Assembly (NCBI RefSeq): GCF_900163665.1
Contig: NZ_FUIA01000008.1
Span: 107,996 to 171,995, forward strand
Direction: 5' to 3'
Source of the DNA: Frigoribacterium sp. JB110
Lineage (GTDB): Bacteria > Actinomycetota > Actinomycetes > Actinomycetales > Microbacteriaceae
Length of the DNA: 64,000 nucleotides
Shown here: piece after piece, positions 1 to 8,347 of the stretch
Numbering within the stretch: the first letter of the stretch is position 1
How the letters are laid out: each line of letters begins with the position of its first letter
Program-made: the position numbers and the translations under genes
The notes under the pieces: generated by a model
Database searches by the model: none
What the model saw: the letters and a program-made list of their open reading frames with translations, nothing else
Told to the model about the DNA's origin: nothing

Positions 1-308
1 CGCGTGAGAATTCGAACCCTCCCGTGGCCGGGCTGAACACGCTCACACCCGTCACGTCGCCAGGCAGCAGGTCGGGTGTGAACTGGATGCGCCGGGCGTC
101 GGCATCGATCGCTGCGGCGAGAGCCCGCGCCAGCATGGTCTTGCCGACGCCTGGCACGTCCTCGACGAGCAGGTGCCCTTCGGCGAGCAGCACGACCAGT
201 GAGCGGCGGATGGCTTCGTCTTTGCCGTCGATGACGCGGTGCATCGCATCGAGGATGCGCCCCGTCTTCTCGTGGAACTCCGAGGCTTCCATCGCGTTCT
301 CCTGCATG
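1..308 (-). CDS. MoxR-family AAA+ ATPase, N-terminal part (cut by window edge)
   Basis: Read leftwards from an ATG at 308; about 102 residues are visible and the rest lies outside the window. The segment VEDVPGVGKTMLARALA is a Walker A P-loop of the MoxR type, followed by QFTPDLLPGDVTGV, the conserved block after the P-loop in this family. MoxR ATPases act as chaperone-like factors and usually sit beside DUF58 and von Willebrand A proteins, which would be off the left edge here. The start has a second in-frame ATG five codons on (MEASEFHEK). Family assignment is firm; the client is unknown. Confidence 0.9.
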
Positions 309-421
309 TCGCCCCTCCGTCACGGCCTGACATCGGCCAGCCTATCCGCGACCGACGACATCCGGGCCCGTGCGGCAACACACCCGTGTGCGTGCCGTTG
401 CGACGTCGGTTAGACTTGTCT

Positions 422-512
422 CAGCTCTCCGCGTGACGGCATCCAGGCCAACTCCCCCAGGACGGAAACGTAGCAAGGGTAACCGGGCTCTGCCGGGTAC
501 GCGGAGAGTCTT
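422..512 (+). ncRNA. ffs: 4.5S-type signal recognition particle RNA
   Basis: The segment around 455-481 carries the SRP domain IV core seen in actinobacteria (AGGACGGAAACGTAGCAAGGG), which holds the GGAA-type tetraloop and the asymmetric loop that bind Ffh. The ends pair: CTCTCCGCGT near 425-434 with ACGCGGAGAG at 499-508, closing a hairpin of about 85-90 nt. A run of five T directly after (511-515) fits an intrinsic stop. The RNA pairs with Ffh to deliver membrane and secreted proteins to the translocon. Exact ends are estimated from the stem. Confidence 0.9.
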
Positions 513-570
513 TTTGTGCCCTCCGCCGAGCTGGGCGCGGGGCACAGGGAACGGCTCCTAAACTGGGGGC

Positions 571-933
571 ATGGCGAACTCCGCACCCGCGCAGCCGACC
601 AGGCGCATCTCCTTCCTCGACGTCCTGCGCGTGCTCACGGAACTGGCCGCGTTCGCGTTCCTCGCGCTGTGGGGGTTCCTCGCGTGGCCGTTCGCGTGGA
701 ACATCGTGTTCGGTCTGGTCACTCCCGCCATCGGCATCCTGCTGTGGGCCCTGTTCGTCTCCCCCAGGGCCGTCTTCACCGTGCATCCGTTCATCCGGAT
801 CGTCGTCGAGCTGATGGTCTTCCTCGGTGCGACGATCGCGCTGTGGAACCTCGACCTGCCGTGGTTCGGCCTCGGCTTCGGCGTCATCGCCGTCGCCGTC
901 GGGCTGACGCACCGGCTGCGGTCGCTGGCATGA
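571..933 (+). CDS. DUF2568 (YrdB-like) small membrane protein
   Basis: A 120-residue protein with about four hydrophobic helices (residues roughly 20-42, 47-67, 72-92, 95-115) and a charged N-terminus. Length, helix spacing and the motif RVLTELAAFAFLALWGF fit the YrdB/DUF2568 family of unknown function. Its stop overlaps the start of the next gene (ATGA), so the two are probably translated together. No catalytic residues are evident. Confidence 0.75.
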   Translation: MANSAPAQPTRRISFLDVLRVLTELAAFAFLALWGFLAWPFAWNIVFGLVTPAIGILLWALFVSPRAVFTVHPFIRIVVELMVFLGATIALWNLDLPWFGLGFGVIAVAVGLTHRLRSLA

Positions 934-2288
934 CCGGCGTTCACGCTCTGCTCCGCGAAGCGCTCGGAGACAGAGTCGACACCCGTCCCGACACGCTCCG
1001 AGCCGCTCGTTCCGACCGGTCAGGCCACGTCTCCACCGGCGCTCCCCTGGCCGTCGTGCACGCCGAGTCGGTTGACGACGTGCAGGCGACGCTTCGCATC
1101 GCGACCGCGACCGCCACATCCGTCGTGCCGCAGGGCGCACTGACCGGGCTCGCCGGCGCCGCCAACGCGGGCGAGGGGCAGATCGCACTGTCGACGAGAC
1201 GCATGACGCGCGTTCTGGAGGTCTCGGCCGACGACCGCCTCGCCGTGGTCGAACCCGGAATCATCAACGCGGATCTGAACGCGCAGCTCGCCGACCACGG
1301 TCTGTGGTGGGCGCCCGACCCCGCCAGCCGCGACATCTCCACAGTGGGCGGCAACATCGCCACGGGCGCGGGCGGACTGCTCTGCGCGAAGTACGGAGTG
1401 GTGCGCGATGCGGTGCTCGGCCTCGACGTCGTGCTCGCCGACGGACGACTGATCCGGATGGGCCACCGCAGCGTCAAGGGCGTGACGGGGCTCGATCTCA
1501 CCTCGCTCATGATCGGTTCCGAGGGCCGGCTCGGGGTCGTCGTCGGCGCAACGCTGAAGCTGCGGCCCGTTGTGGCGGGGAGCGTGTGCACCGCGTCCGC
1601 TGCGTTCGCCAGCGTGCGCGACGCCGCGGCCGCGGCGGCCGCCGTCACCGCCAGCGGCGTGCAGCCGTCGGTGATGGAGCTGATGGACGCCACAGCTCTC
1701 GCCGCCGCGCATGCTCATCTCGGGTTCGCCGGCCCGGATGAGGGAGCCTCGCAGCTGATCGTGCAGACCGATGGCGGGGCAGCGCTGGAGGAGGCGGAGA
1801 CGATCGCCGAGGTGCTGCGCCGCGCGGGCGGTGCCGTGACGCTCACCGACGACGCGGATGAGGGCGAGCGCCTGCTCGCGATCCGCCGCGCGGCGAATCC
1901 GGCCATCGCCGCGACCGGCAATCAGCTCATCGAGGACGTCTCGGTGCCGCGCACCCGGCTGGCCGAGATGTTCGACGAGATCGCACGCGTCGAGCGAGAG
2001 CACGGCGTGCGGATCCCCACGATCGCGCACGCGGGCGACGGCAATCTGCACCCCTCATTCGTCTACCACGGCGAGAGCGTGCCTGAGCACATCTGGGTCG
2101 CGGCGGACGACTTGTTCCGCTCGGCCATCCGGCTCGGCGGAACCCTCACAGGCGAACACGGCATCGGCGTGCTGAAGGCCCGCTGGCTCGCCGACGAGCT
2201 CGGTGACGATCAGTGGGAGCTGCAGCGCCGCATCGTCGCCGCGTTCGACCCGCTCGGCATCCTGAACCCCGGCAAGGTGTTCCCGTAA
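930..2288 (+). CDS. FAD-binding oxidase, GlcD / D-lactate dehydrogenase type
   Basis: A 452-residue flavoenzyme of the vanillyl-alcohol-oxidase fold. Residues about 35-210 form the PCMH FAD-binding domain, including PQGALTGLAGAAN and ISTVGGNIATGAGGL, the blocks that hold the pyrophosphate and isoalloxazine. The C-terminus has the expected HAGDGNLHPSF and GEHGIGVLKARWL motifs of the GlcD/LldD2 group, which oxidise 2-hydroxy acids such as D-lactate or glycolate. The ATG at 930 overlaps the stop of the DUF2568 gene; longer upstream frames run through that gene and are not real. The exact substrate cannot be told from sequence. Confidence 0.87.
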   Translation: MTGVHALLREALGDRVDTRPDTLRAARSDRSGHVSTGAPLAVVHAESVDDVQATLRIATATATSVVPQGALTGLAGAANAGEGQIALSTRRMTRVLEVSADDRLAVVEPGIINADLNAQLADHGLWWAPDPASRDISTVGGNIATGAGGLLCAKYGVVRDAVLGLDVVLADGRLIRMGHRSVKGVTGLDLTSLMIGSEGRLGVVVGATLKLRPVVAGSVCTASAAFASVRDAAAAAAAVTASGVQPSVMELMDATALAAAHAHLGFAGPDEGASQLIVQTDGGAALEEAETIAEVLRRAGGAVTLTDDADEGERLLAIRRAANPAIAATGNQLIEDVSVPRTRLAEMFDEIARVEREHGVRIPTIAHAGDGNLHPSFVYHGESVPEHIWVAADDLFRSAIRLGGTLTGEHGIGVLKARWLADELGDDQWELQRRIVAAFDPLGILNPGKVFP

Positions 2289-2301
2289 CCGCGCACAATG
2301 C

Positions 2302-2364
2302 AACAGAATGCGCGTTCGCACACACGCCAGCACCGGATCCGTGTGTGCGAACGCGCGATCTGTT
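2302..2364. repeat. Palindromic element, copy 1 (probable bidirectional terminator)
   Basis: Arms 2302-2325 and 2341-2364 are inverted repeats of 24 bp with two mismatches around a 15-bp loop. It lies between the converging ends of the flavin oxidase and anmK genes. The sequence recurs at 35281-35339 and 50217-50275 with the same arm asymmetry: one arm has CAGAATGCGCG, the other CAGATCGCGCG. Here the AATG arm comes first. Confidence 0.75.
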
Positions 2365-2367
2365 CAC

Positions 2368-3489
2368 TTACGCGCGCACGCGCAGCGCGTCGATCCGCGC
2401 GCGGGCAGGCGGCAGCTGAAACCCGCGCGGGCTCGGCGTGAACCGGCCGGCGATGCGCGCAGGCGCCGTTCCCGGTCGTACGGGCACACGATGCCAGGCC
2501 AGCATCCCCAGCACCGCGAACAGCAGCGATTCCTTGTGCTCCGCGTCGATGCCGAGCTCGTCGCTGGTGACGGCATCCGGAATCCGCTCGCGCAGCGCTC
2601 GCACCATCGCGGGGTTGCGTGCTCCCCCGCCGGAGAGCACCACCCGGTCGGCTCCCGGCATCGCATCGGCCACGGACTGGGCCGTGAACGCGGTGAGCGT
2701 TGCCACGAGGTCCTCCACGCCGATCGCGTCGGATCCGACGGCACCGTCGACGAGGTCGAGGTTCCATGTCTCGCGACCGGTCGACTTCGGCGCCGCTCTG
2801 CCGAGATACGGATGCTCCTTCAGCCGTGAGAGCAGTCCGCCGTCAACGGTCCCCGCAGCGGCCAGCGCGCCGTCGACATCGCAGGAGCCGCCCGTCTCGC
2901 GCTGGACCACCGCGTCGATCAGGCAGTTGGCGGGGCCGGTGTCGAAGGCGAGCACCTCGCCGCCGCGCACGAGCTGCACGTTCGCGATGCCGCCCAGGTT
3001 CACGGTCGCCAGCGACTCGATGCCCAGCCCTGCCGCCCACATCCGGTCGAACACACCCATCAGCGGGGCACCGTCGCCGCCGGCGGCGACGTCGGCGCTG
3101 CGCAGATGCGAGACCACGGGGATTCCTGTGCGTTCGGCGATCCAGCTCGGCTCCCCCAGCTGCAGGGTGCCCCTGGTTCCCGACTCATCGGTCCAGTGAT
3201 GGATCGTCTGGCCGTGCGACACGACGAACTCTCCGTCAGCGGCGACCGCCGCCTCGGCGAAGGCCTGTCCGATCGCCGTGTCGAGCCTGGTCCACGCCTG
3301 CGCATCGCGCGGTTCGCCGTGCGCGGCCGCGAGGATCTCCTCGCGCAGCACCGGCTGCCATTCGACCGTCTCCAGCCGCACGGGCCGCAGTTCGAGCACC
3401 GCACCGATGCCATCGACGATGTCGGCATCGACGGTCGCGACATCGATCCCGTCGACCGATGTGCCGGACTGCATTGCCACGACCCTCAC
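2368..3489 (-). CDS. anmK: Anhydro-N-acetylmuramic acid kinase
   Basis: A 373-residue sugar kinase of the ASKHA fold. The N-terminal phosphate loop MQSGTSVDGIDVATVD is the family hallmark (MSGTSxDGxD), and NLGGIANVQLV and FDTGPANCLIDAVV follow as expected. AnmK opens and phosphorylates 1,6-anhydroMurNAc to MurNAc 6-phosphate during recovery of cell-wall fragments. The start is a GTG overlapping the stop of the upstream GH3 gene (GTGA), so it is the last gene of the importer operon. The product needs MurQ for further use; no intact murQ is in the window. Confidence 0.93.
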   Translation of the reverse strand: MRVVAMQSGTSVDGIDVATVDADIVDGIGAVLELRPVRLETVEWQPVLREEILAAAHGEPRDAQAWTRLDTAIGQAFAEAAVAADGEFVVSHGQTIHHWTDESGTRGTLQLGEPSWIAERTGIPVVSHLRSADVAAGGDGAPLMGVFDRMWAAGLGIESLATVNLGGIANVQLVRGGEVLAFDTGPANCLIDAVVQRETGGSCDVDGALAAAGTVDGGLLSRLKEHPYLGRAAPKSTGRETWNLDLVDGAVGSDAIGVEDLVATLTAFTAQSVADAMPGADRVVLSGGGARNPAMVRALRERIPDAVTSDELGIDAEHKESLLFAVLGMLAWHRVPVRPGTAPARIAGRFTPSPRGFQLPPARARIDALRVRA

Positions 3490-4913
3490 TCGCGCCAGCC
3501 CTCCGCGAGGGTCTCATCGGCGGCGCGGACGGCGAGGCGGCTGGCAGCTCGCACGTGCACTGCGGGAACGGGCACCGGATCGACCGGATCGACGCCGAGG
3601 TTCACCACGACGGTTCCGGGGTCGAGGCGGGCCGCGCGCGAGACGGCGCCGCGCTGCTCGGCGTCGGCGATGCGGTCGACGAGCACGACGGTGCGGGCAC
3701 CGTCAGTCGCAGCCGCTGTGCCGTCGGCGGCGTCGATCACCTCTCCCCCGCGTGCGAGGGCGGCCGCGTAGCGGGAGCCTGTCGAGCTCACGGCCCACGT
3801 CGCCGCTGCGCGCGCGTCGATCACGGTGCGCGGCCCTGGGTTCGCGGCGCACGCACCGCTCACCTTCGCCGCTCTGCGGGCGAGAGCGAGCACATCCGCG
3901 TCCGGAAGCGGCGCGTCCTGGCGGCGCACCGATGCCTGCTCCCGCGCGAATCCGCGCACCGCCGCGACCCGCTCCGCCGCCTGCTCGAGGCGGGAGACCG
4001 GCAGCTCGCCCGCGCGCACCGCCTCGACGATGGCCGAGCGCGCGGCGAGGAAGTCGCCCTCATCGTCACCGGATGATCCGGGGTTGGCCGGGTTGCCGAC
4101 GCACAGCAGGTCGCACCCCGCGGCGAGCGCGCGCACGGGCGCGGCGTCGCCGTAGCGCGAGCGCATGGCGGCCATGTCGAGCGCGTCGCTGGCGATGACG
4201 CCCGTGAATCCGAGGTCGCGAAGCTCGGCGAGCGCGCGCGGCTGCGCCGTGGCGGGATCCGGTCCCCACGCGGGAACGACAAGGTGCGCGGTCATGATGA
4301 CCATCGCCCCTGCCTCGATCGCCGCGGCGAACGGAGGAAGGTGCACGTCGCGCTGTTCCTGCTCGGTTGCCCCACTCGTCGGCAGCCCGTGGTGCGAGTC
4401 GACGGCCGTGTCCCCGTGGCCGGGGAAGTGCTTCGGCACGGCGACGGCGCCGGCCGCGTGCAGGCCGCGCACCGTCGCGGCGACATGGCGCGCGACCAGG
4501 GCGGGGCTCCCGCCGAAGGAGCGCGTGCCGATCACCGGATTGCGCGGGTCGGTGTTGACGTCGGCGACCGGCGCGATGACGACGTCGGCACCGGATGCGG
4601 CGGACAGGCGCGCGAGCTCCGCTGCCGCCAGACGGGTCACGTCCTCGTCGTCGATCGCGCCGAGCTGACCGGCCCCGAGAACATCCGAGCCGCGTGCGGA
4701 ATCCATGCGCGTGACGGTGCCGCCCTCCTCGTCGATGCCGACGAGGAACCCGCCTGCCGCGTCGACAGGGGCGCCGCCGATGTTCTGCGCGAACAGCACG
4801 ACCCCGGCGAGCCCTGCGTCGCGTTCGCGCGCCACCCAGTCCGGCGTGCCGCGGCCGAGGAAGCCCGGCCACAGCACACCGTTCACGAGGCGTTCGATGG
4901 CCCGGTCGCTCAT
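3486..4913 (-). CDS. Glycoside hydrolase family 3, NagZ-like beta-N-acetylhexosaminidase
   Basis: A 475-residue protein. The GH3 barrel spans about residues 15-330. KHFPGHGDTAVDSHHG is the NagZ-specific flexible loop with the His/Asp acid-base pair, and GVIASDALDMAAM holds the nucleophilic Asp. A further 140 residues at the C-terminus resemble the GH3 C-terminal domain, as in longer Gram-positive NagZ proteins. It should release GlcNAc from muropeptides or GlcNAc-anhydroMurNAc; no signal peptide is seen, so it works inside. The ATG overlaps the upstream permease stop (ATGA), and its own stop overlaps anmK. NagZ plus AnmK suggests the importer brings in cell-wall disaccharides. Confidence 0.9.
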   Translation of the reverse strand: MSDRAIERLVNGVLWPGFLGRGTPDWVARERDAGLAGVVLFAQNIGGAPVDAAGGFLVGIDEEGGTVTRMDSARGSDVLGAGQLGAIDDEDVTRLAAAELARLSAASGADVVIAPVADVNTDPRNPVIGTRSFGGSPALVARHVAATVRGLHAAGAVAVPKHFPGHGDTAVDSHHGLPTSGATEQEQRDVHLPPFAAAIEAGAMVIMTAHLVVPAWGPDPATAQPRALAELRDLGFTGVIASDALDMAAMRSRYGDAAPVRALAAGCDLLCVGNPANPGSSGDDEGDFLAARSAIVEAVRAGELPVSRLEQAAERVAAVRGFAREQASVRRQDAPLPDADVLALARRAAKVSGACAANPGPRTVIDARAAATWAVSSTGSRYAAALARGGEVIDAADGTAAATDGARTVVLVDRIADAEQRGAVSRAARLDPGTVVVNLGVDPVDPVPVPAVHVRAASRLAVRAADETLAEGWRE

Positions 4914-5746
4914 CCCTTCACCGATCCGGAGACGAGGCCGCTGGAGAGCTTGCCCTGCACGATGACGAAGAAGATCATCACCGGCAGAGTGATCACCGTC
5001 GACGCCGCCATGATCGCGCCCCACTCGTTGGAGTGCTCGCCGAAGAACTGGCGCAGGCCGATCGCGACCGTGTACTGGCCGGTCTCCCCACCGAGCAGAG
5101 TCAGCGCGAACACGAACTCGTTCCACGCGGTGATGAAGGAGAAGATGCTCGTCGCCACCAGTCCCGGCATCACCAGGGGCAGCAGCACCGACCGGAACAT
5201 GCGCCACCACGAGGCGCCGTCCAGGTATGCCGCCTCCTCGATCTCGACGGGCACGGCCGCAACGAATCCGCGCAGCATCCAGATTCCGAACGGCAGCGAC
5301 AGGGCGACGTAGACGACGATGAGCCCGAGCAGCATGTTCAGCATGCCCAAGTCGCGCACCTGCACGAACAGCGGGATCACCAGCGCCTCCAGCGGCACCA
5401 TCTGCACGATGAGGATCATCATCAGGATGCCGGTGCGGAACCGGAAACGGAAACGGGCGACCGCAACGCTCGCGAGCAGGCCGAGCAGCGCGCTCAGGAG
5501 GACCACGATCAGCGCCACGATCGCGGAGTTGCGCAGGAAGACGCCGAAGCCGCCGTCGGTGAGCACATAGGAGAAGTGCTCGAGCGTGAACCCTTCGATG
5601 CCGATCGATGTGCGGGCGGACGGGTTCTCGGTGAACGCACTGGAGACCATCCACCATGCGGGGAACAGCGTGAACACGAGCAGCAGCACGACGAGCACGG
5701 CCTTCACCGCCGATGACGTGCGCCGGCGCGAGGTGTGGCGGCTCAT
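4910..5746 (-). CDS. Carbohydrate ABC transporter permease (MalG type)
   Basis: A 278-residue membrane protein with six predicted helices. The EAA loop that contacts the ATPase is EEAAYLDGASWWRMFRSVLLP (about residues 180-200), typical of the MalG/CUT1 partner. It pairs with the permease upstream and the lipoprotein receptor at 6722. The ATG overlaps the upstream stop (ATGA). No ATPase gene is in the operon; as in many actinobacteria a shared MsiK-like ATPase elsewhere probably powers it. Confidence 0.92.
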   Translation of the reverse strand: MSRHTSRRRTSSAVKAVLVVLLLVFTLFPAWWMVSSAFTENPSARTSIGIEGFTLEHFSYVLTDGGFGVFLRNSAIVALIVVLLSALLGLLASVAVARFRFRFRTGILMMILIVQMVPLEALVIPLFVQVRDLGMLNMLLGLIVVYVALSLPFGIWMLRGFVAAVPVEIEEAAYLDGASWWRMFRSVLLPLVMPGLVATSIFSFITAWNEFVFALTLLGGETGQYTVAIGLRQFFGEHSNEWGAIMAASTVITLPVMIFFVIVQGKLSSGLVSGSVKG

Positions 5747-6711
5747 AGTTCCTCCTCCTTCATCAGCGACCGCACGTAGACCACGGTGATCACCACGAGC
5801 AGGAGCGTCAGCACGACGGCGATCGCCGACCCGAAGCCGTATCTGTTCTGGCCGAACGACTCGACGTACGACCACACGCCGAGGTTGAGCACCTCGCGGT
5901 TCGAGCCTGAGCCGCCGGGCATCAGGTAGATCTGCGCGAAGGCCTTGAAATCCCAGATCGTCGACAGGATGATCACGACCGTGAACACCTGGCGCAGGTT
6001 GGGAACGATGATCTGCCAGAACCGGCGCCACGGGCCGGCGCCGTCGACCTCGGCCGCCTCGAGCATCTCCTTCGAGACGCCGAGCAGCGCGGCCAGGACC
6101 GTGACGGCGACGAACGGGAAGCCGTGGTGCACGACGTTGAGGATCGCGACGGCGTAGAACAGGAACCGGTTGGTGAACCAGTTCGTCGGGTCGTCCATCA
6201 GCCCGAGCGCCATCAGCATCTGGTTGACGATGCCCCTGTCCGCGTCGAAGATCCACACCCACACGTAGGTTCCCGTGACGGCGGGCATCGCCCACGCCAC
6301 CATGATGGCGCTGCCGACGACCGTGCGCCAGAAGCGCCCGAGCGACGCCATCAGCACGGCGACTCCCGTGCCGAGTGCGACGGTGAATCCCACGCACAGC
6401 GCGGCGAATCCGACCGTGTTGGGCAGCACCACCCGCCACAGCTGCTCGCTCGTGAACAGCTCGGCGTAGTTCGCGCCCGCGTTCCAGTTCGAATCGCCCG
6501 AGACGATCTCGGGCAGCCCGTACTCCTGCAGTGAGAACAGCACGACCCGGATGAGCGGCCACAGCATCAGGACTGCGAGCACCGCCAGCGCGGGGGCGAG
6601 CAGGAGCCACGGGCGCAGCCTGCGCGCGCCTGATGCCCCGAAGGACCCGCGTCTCGGCCCGGTGCCTGAGGCCCGTGGCCGAGACGCGAGGGTGGAGAGG
6701 TTCGCCGTCAC
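5743..6711 (-). CDS. Carbohydrate ABC transporter permease (MalF type)
   Basis: A 322-residue membrane protein with a basic N-terminus and about six helices. The loop LEAAEVDGAGPWRRFWQII (about residue 215-235) is the EAA motif. It starts at a GTG ten bases after the receptor gene and overlaps the next permease, so the receptor, both permeases, GH3 and anmK form one operon. CUT1 family; substrate inferred from the neighbours to be a GlcNAc-containing oligosaccharide or muropeptide sugar. Confidence 0.92.
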   Translation of the reverse strand: MTANLSTLASRPRASGTGPRRGSFGASGARRLRPWLLLAPALAVLAVLMLWPLIRVVLFSLQEYGLPEIVSGDSNWNAGANYAELFTSEQLWRVVLPNTVGFAALCVGFTVALGTGVAVLMASLGRFWRTVVGSAIMVAWAMPAVTGTYVWVWIFDADRGIVNQMLMALGLMDDPTNWFTNRFLFYAVAILNVVHHGFPFVAVTVLAALLGVSKEMLEAAEVDGAGPWRRFWQIIVPNLRQVFTVVIILSTIWDFKAFAQIYLMPGGSGSNREVLNLGVWSYVESFGQNRYGFGSAIAVVLTLLLVVITVVYVRSLMKEEEL

Positions 6712-6721
6712 GTCAGTCCGC

Positions 6722-8002
6722 TCACTCCGCGTTCAGCAGTTCGGTCATCTCGGCCGCAGCGGAGTCCAGCGCTTCCTGCACTGACGCATCACCGGAGAGG
6801 ATCGACTGGATCGCCGTGTTGGTGGTCTGCTTCGCCTGCACGGCGCCGAAGGTCGGCGTGACGGGAAGCGTTGCACCGCCGTCGACGAACTGCGTCGCGA
6901 ACGGGGCCACGAGCGGGTCGTCGCTGGAGACGGCCGAGTCGAGCAGCGACGCCTGGCCGGGGAAGTACCCGGTCTCAGCCGCCCACTGGTCGGCGAACTC
7001 GCCCGTCGTCATCATCTCGATGAAGGCGAAGGAGAGGTCTTCGTCGTCCGTCGTGTTGAACATCGACAGGTGCGACCCGCCGAGCACGCTCGGGGCGATC
7101 CCGCCGTCCTCTGCGGGGATGGGCGCCGCGGCGAAGTTCCCCTCGAGGTCGGGGGCCTGCTCGACGATCGTCGCCGGGGTCCACGACCCCATCACTGCCA
7201 TCGCGGTGTCGCCGGCCGTGAAGCTGTCCAGCACGCCGACCTCGTCCCATGTGGTCGCGCCCGCCGACGAGAAGCCGTGCTCGGTCTGCAGCCCTGTGAA
7301 GAACTCGATGCCCTCGACCGACTCCGGGCTGTTCATCTGGGACGTCCACGTGCCGCCGTCGTCCGCGGCGACCTCGCCGCCCGCTCCCCACACCCACGGG
7401 TAGGTGATGAACTCTGCGCCTCCTGGCACTGCGAAGGCGTTCATGTCGGGGTGTGCTTCCTGGATCGCCTCGCCCGCGTCGACGATCTCCTGCCACGTGG
7501 TCGGCGCCTCGAGGCCGAGCTCTTCGAAGATGTCGGAACGGTAGATGAGCGACCGGACGCCCGCGTACCACGGCATGCCGTAGAGCTGTTCGTCGTAGGT
7601 GCCGGCTTCGACCAGACCCTCGACGAGATCGTCGGAGAGGCCAGCGTCCGCCACGTGCTCCTCGAGGGGCACCAGCGCCCCGGCGTCCGCGAACTCGGCG
7701 GTCCATGTCGTGCCCGTCTCCGCGACATCCGGCGTCGTGCCTCCGGCGATCGAGGTCACGAAGCGGTCGTGCGCGTCGCCCCACTGCACGAAGTCGACGT
7801 TGAGGTCGGCTCCGGTCTCCTCCTTGAAGGCGGAGGCGACGTCGTCGAAGAACGCCTCGGCGTCGGGGTTGGTGCCCTGCATGATCCAGACGTCGAGGGA
7901 ACCGCCCTCTGAACCGCCGTCCTCCCCGCCGCCGGAGCAGGCTGTGAGGCCGAGCACGGCGATCGAGCCGATGGCCGCCGCCCTGATGATTCGTGACTGC
8001 AT
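6722..8002 (-). CDS. ABC transporter substrate-binding lipoprotein (family 1)
   Basis: A 426-residue receptor. The first 22 residues are a lipoprotein signal ending in LTACSGG, with Cys 22 as the lipidated residue, followed by a Gly/Glu-rich linker. The body matches the extracellular solute-binding family 1 fold (for example FAVPGGAEFITYPWVWG and GDTAMAVMGSWTPATI). First gene of the operon with two permeases, the NagZ-like GH3 and AnmK, so it probably binds chitooligosaccharides or GlcNAc-MurNAc sugars (inference from context). Confidence 0.92.
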   Translation of the reverse strand: MQSRIIRAAAIGSIAVLGLTACSGGGEDGGSEGGSLDVWIMQGTNPDAEAFFDDVASAFKEETGADLNVDFVQWGDAHDRFVTSIAGGTTPDVAETGTTWTAEFADAGALVPLEEHVADAGLSDDLVEGLVEAGTYDEQLYGMPWYAGVRSLIYRSDIFEELGLEAPTTWQEIVDAGEAIQEAHPDMNAFAVPGGAEFITYPWVWGAGGEVAADDGGTWTSQMNSPESVEGIEFFTGLQTEHGFSSAGATTWDEVGVLDSFTAGDTAMAVMGSWTPATIVEQAPDLEGNFAAAPIPAEDGGIAPSVLGGSHLSMFNTTDDEDLSFAFIEMMTTGEFADQWAAETGYFPGQASLLDSAVSSDDPLVAPFATQFVDGGATLPVTPTFGAVQAKQTTNTAIQSILSGDASVQEALDSAAAEMTELLNAE

Positions 8003-8049
8003 AGAAACTCCATTGTTCGGCGCGACGAGTGTCGCGTATCGCTGCTGTC

Positions 8050-8062
8050 GAATAGATTATTC
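8050..8062. promoter_or_regulatory. Candidate operator or promoter element before the amino-sugar importer
   Basis: GAATAGATTATTC is a perfect 5-3-5 palindrome in the 162-bp divergent gap between the receptor gene and the short ORF at 8165. The core ATAG[AG]TTATT recurs at 10954-10963 in front of the ROK regulator gene. A second palindrome, TGAAGACTTCA, is at 8095-8105. It could be a ROK operator, but A/T-rich -10 boxes look similar. Confidence 0.35.
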
Positions 8063-8164
8063 AATTAGTTCGGCATCTTTGCAATACTCGTATGTGAAGA
8101 CTTCATTACGTCCGACGCACACGCTCGACCAGCCACGCCGTCCACCGATTCGCGAAGAGGCCTG

Positions 8165-8347
8165 ATGGACCCGCTCACACCCCCGCTCCCGACACAGGCG
8201 CGTCTCGACACGCCCCGCGGCCTCGACGCGCGCTCGACGCGCGCGGTGCTCGAGCCGCTGCACGCCCAGGTTCGCGTCGTGGCCGACGAGGCGCGCGAGC
8301 GGCTGCGCACGAGAGGCGGATCGGCGAGGGAGGCGATGCGCGCATGA
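8165..8347 (+). CDS. Short ORF, possible remnant of MurQ etherase N-terminus
   Basis: A 60-residue frame with a good ribosome site (AGAGG five bases before ATG). Its stop overlaps the ATG of the downstream kinase (ATGA), so it looks translationally coupled. The pattern TQARLDTPRGLDARSTRAVL loosely resembles the start of MurQ (T-E-x-R-N-P...LD-x-x-S-T), the MurNAc 6-phosphate etherase that should act after AnmK. The rest of MurQ, including its SIS domain, is absent. It may be a decayed murQ kept as a leader, or an unrelated short peptide. Confidence 0.4.
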   Translation: MDPLTPPLPTQARLDTPRGLDARSTRAVLEPLHAQVRVVADEARERLRTRGGSAREAMRA

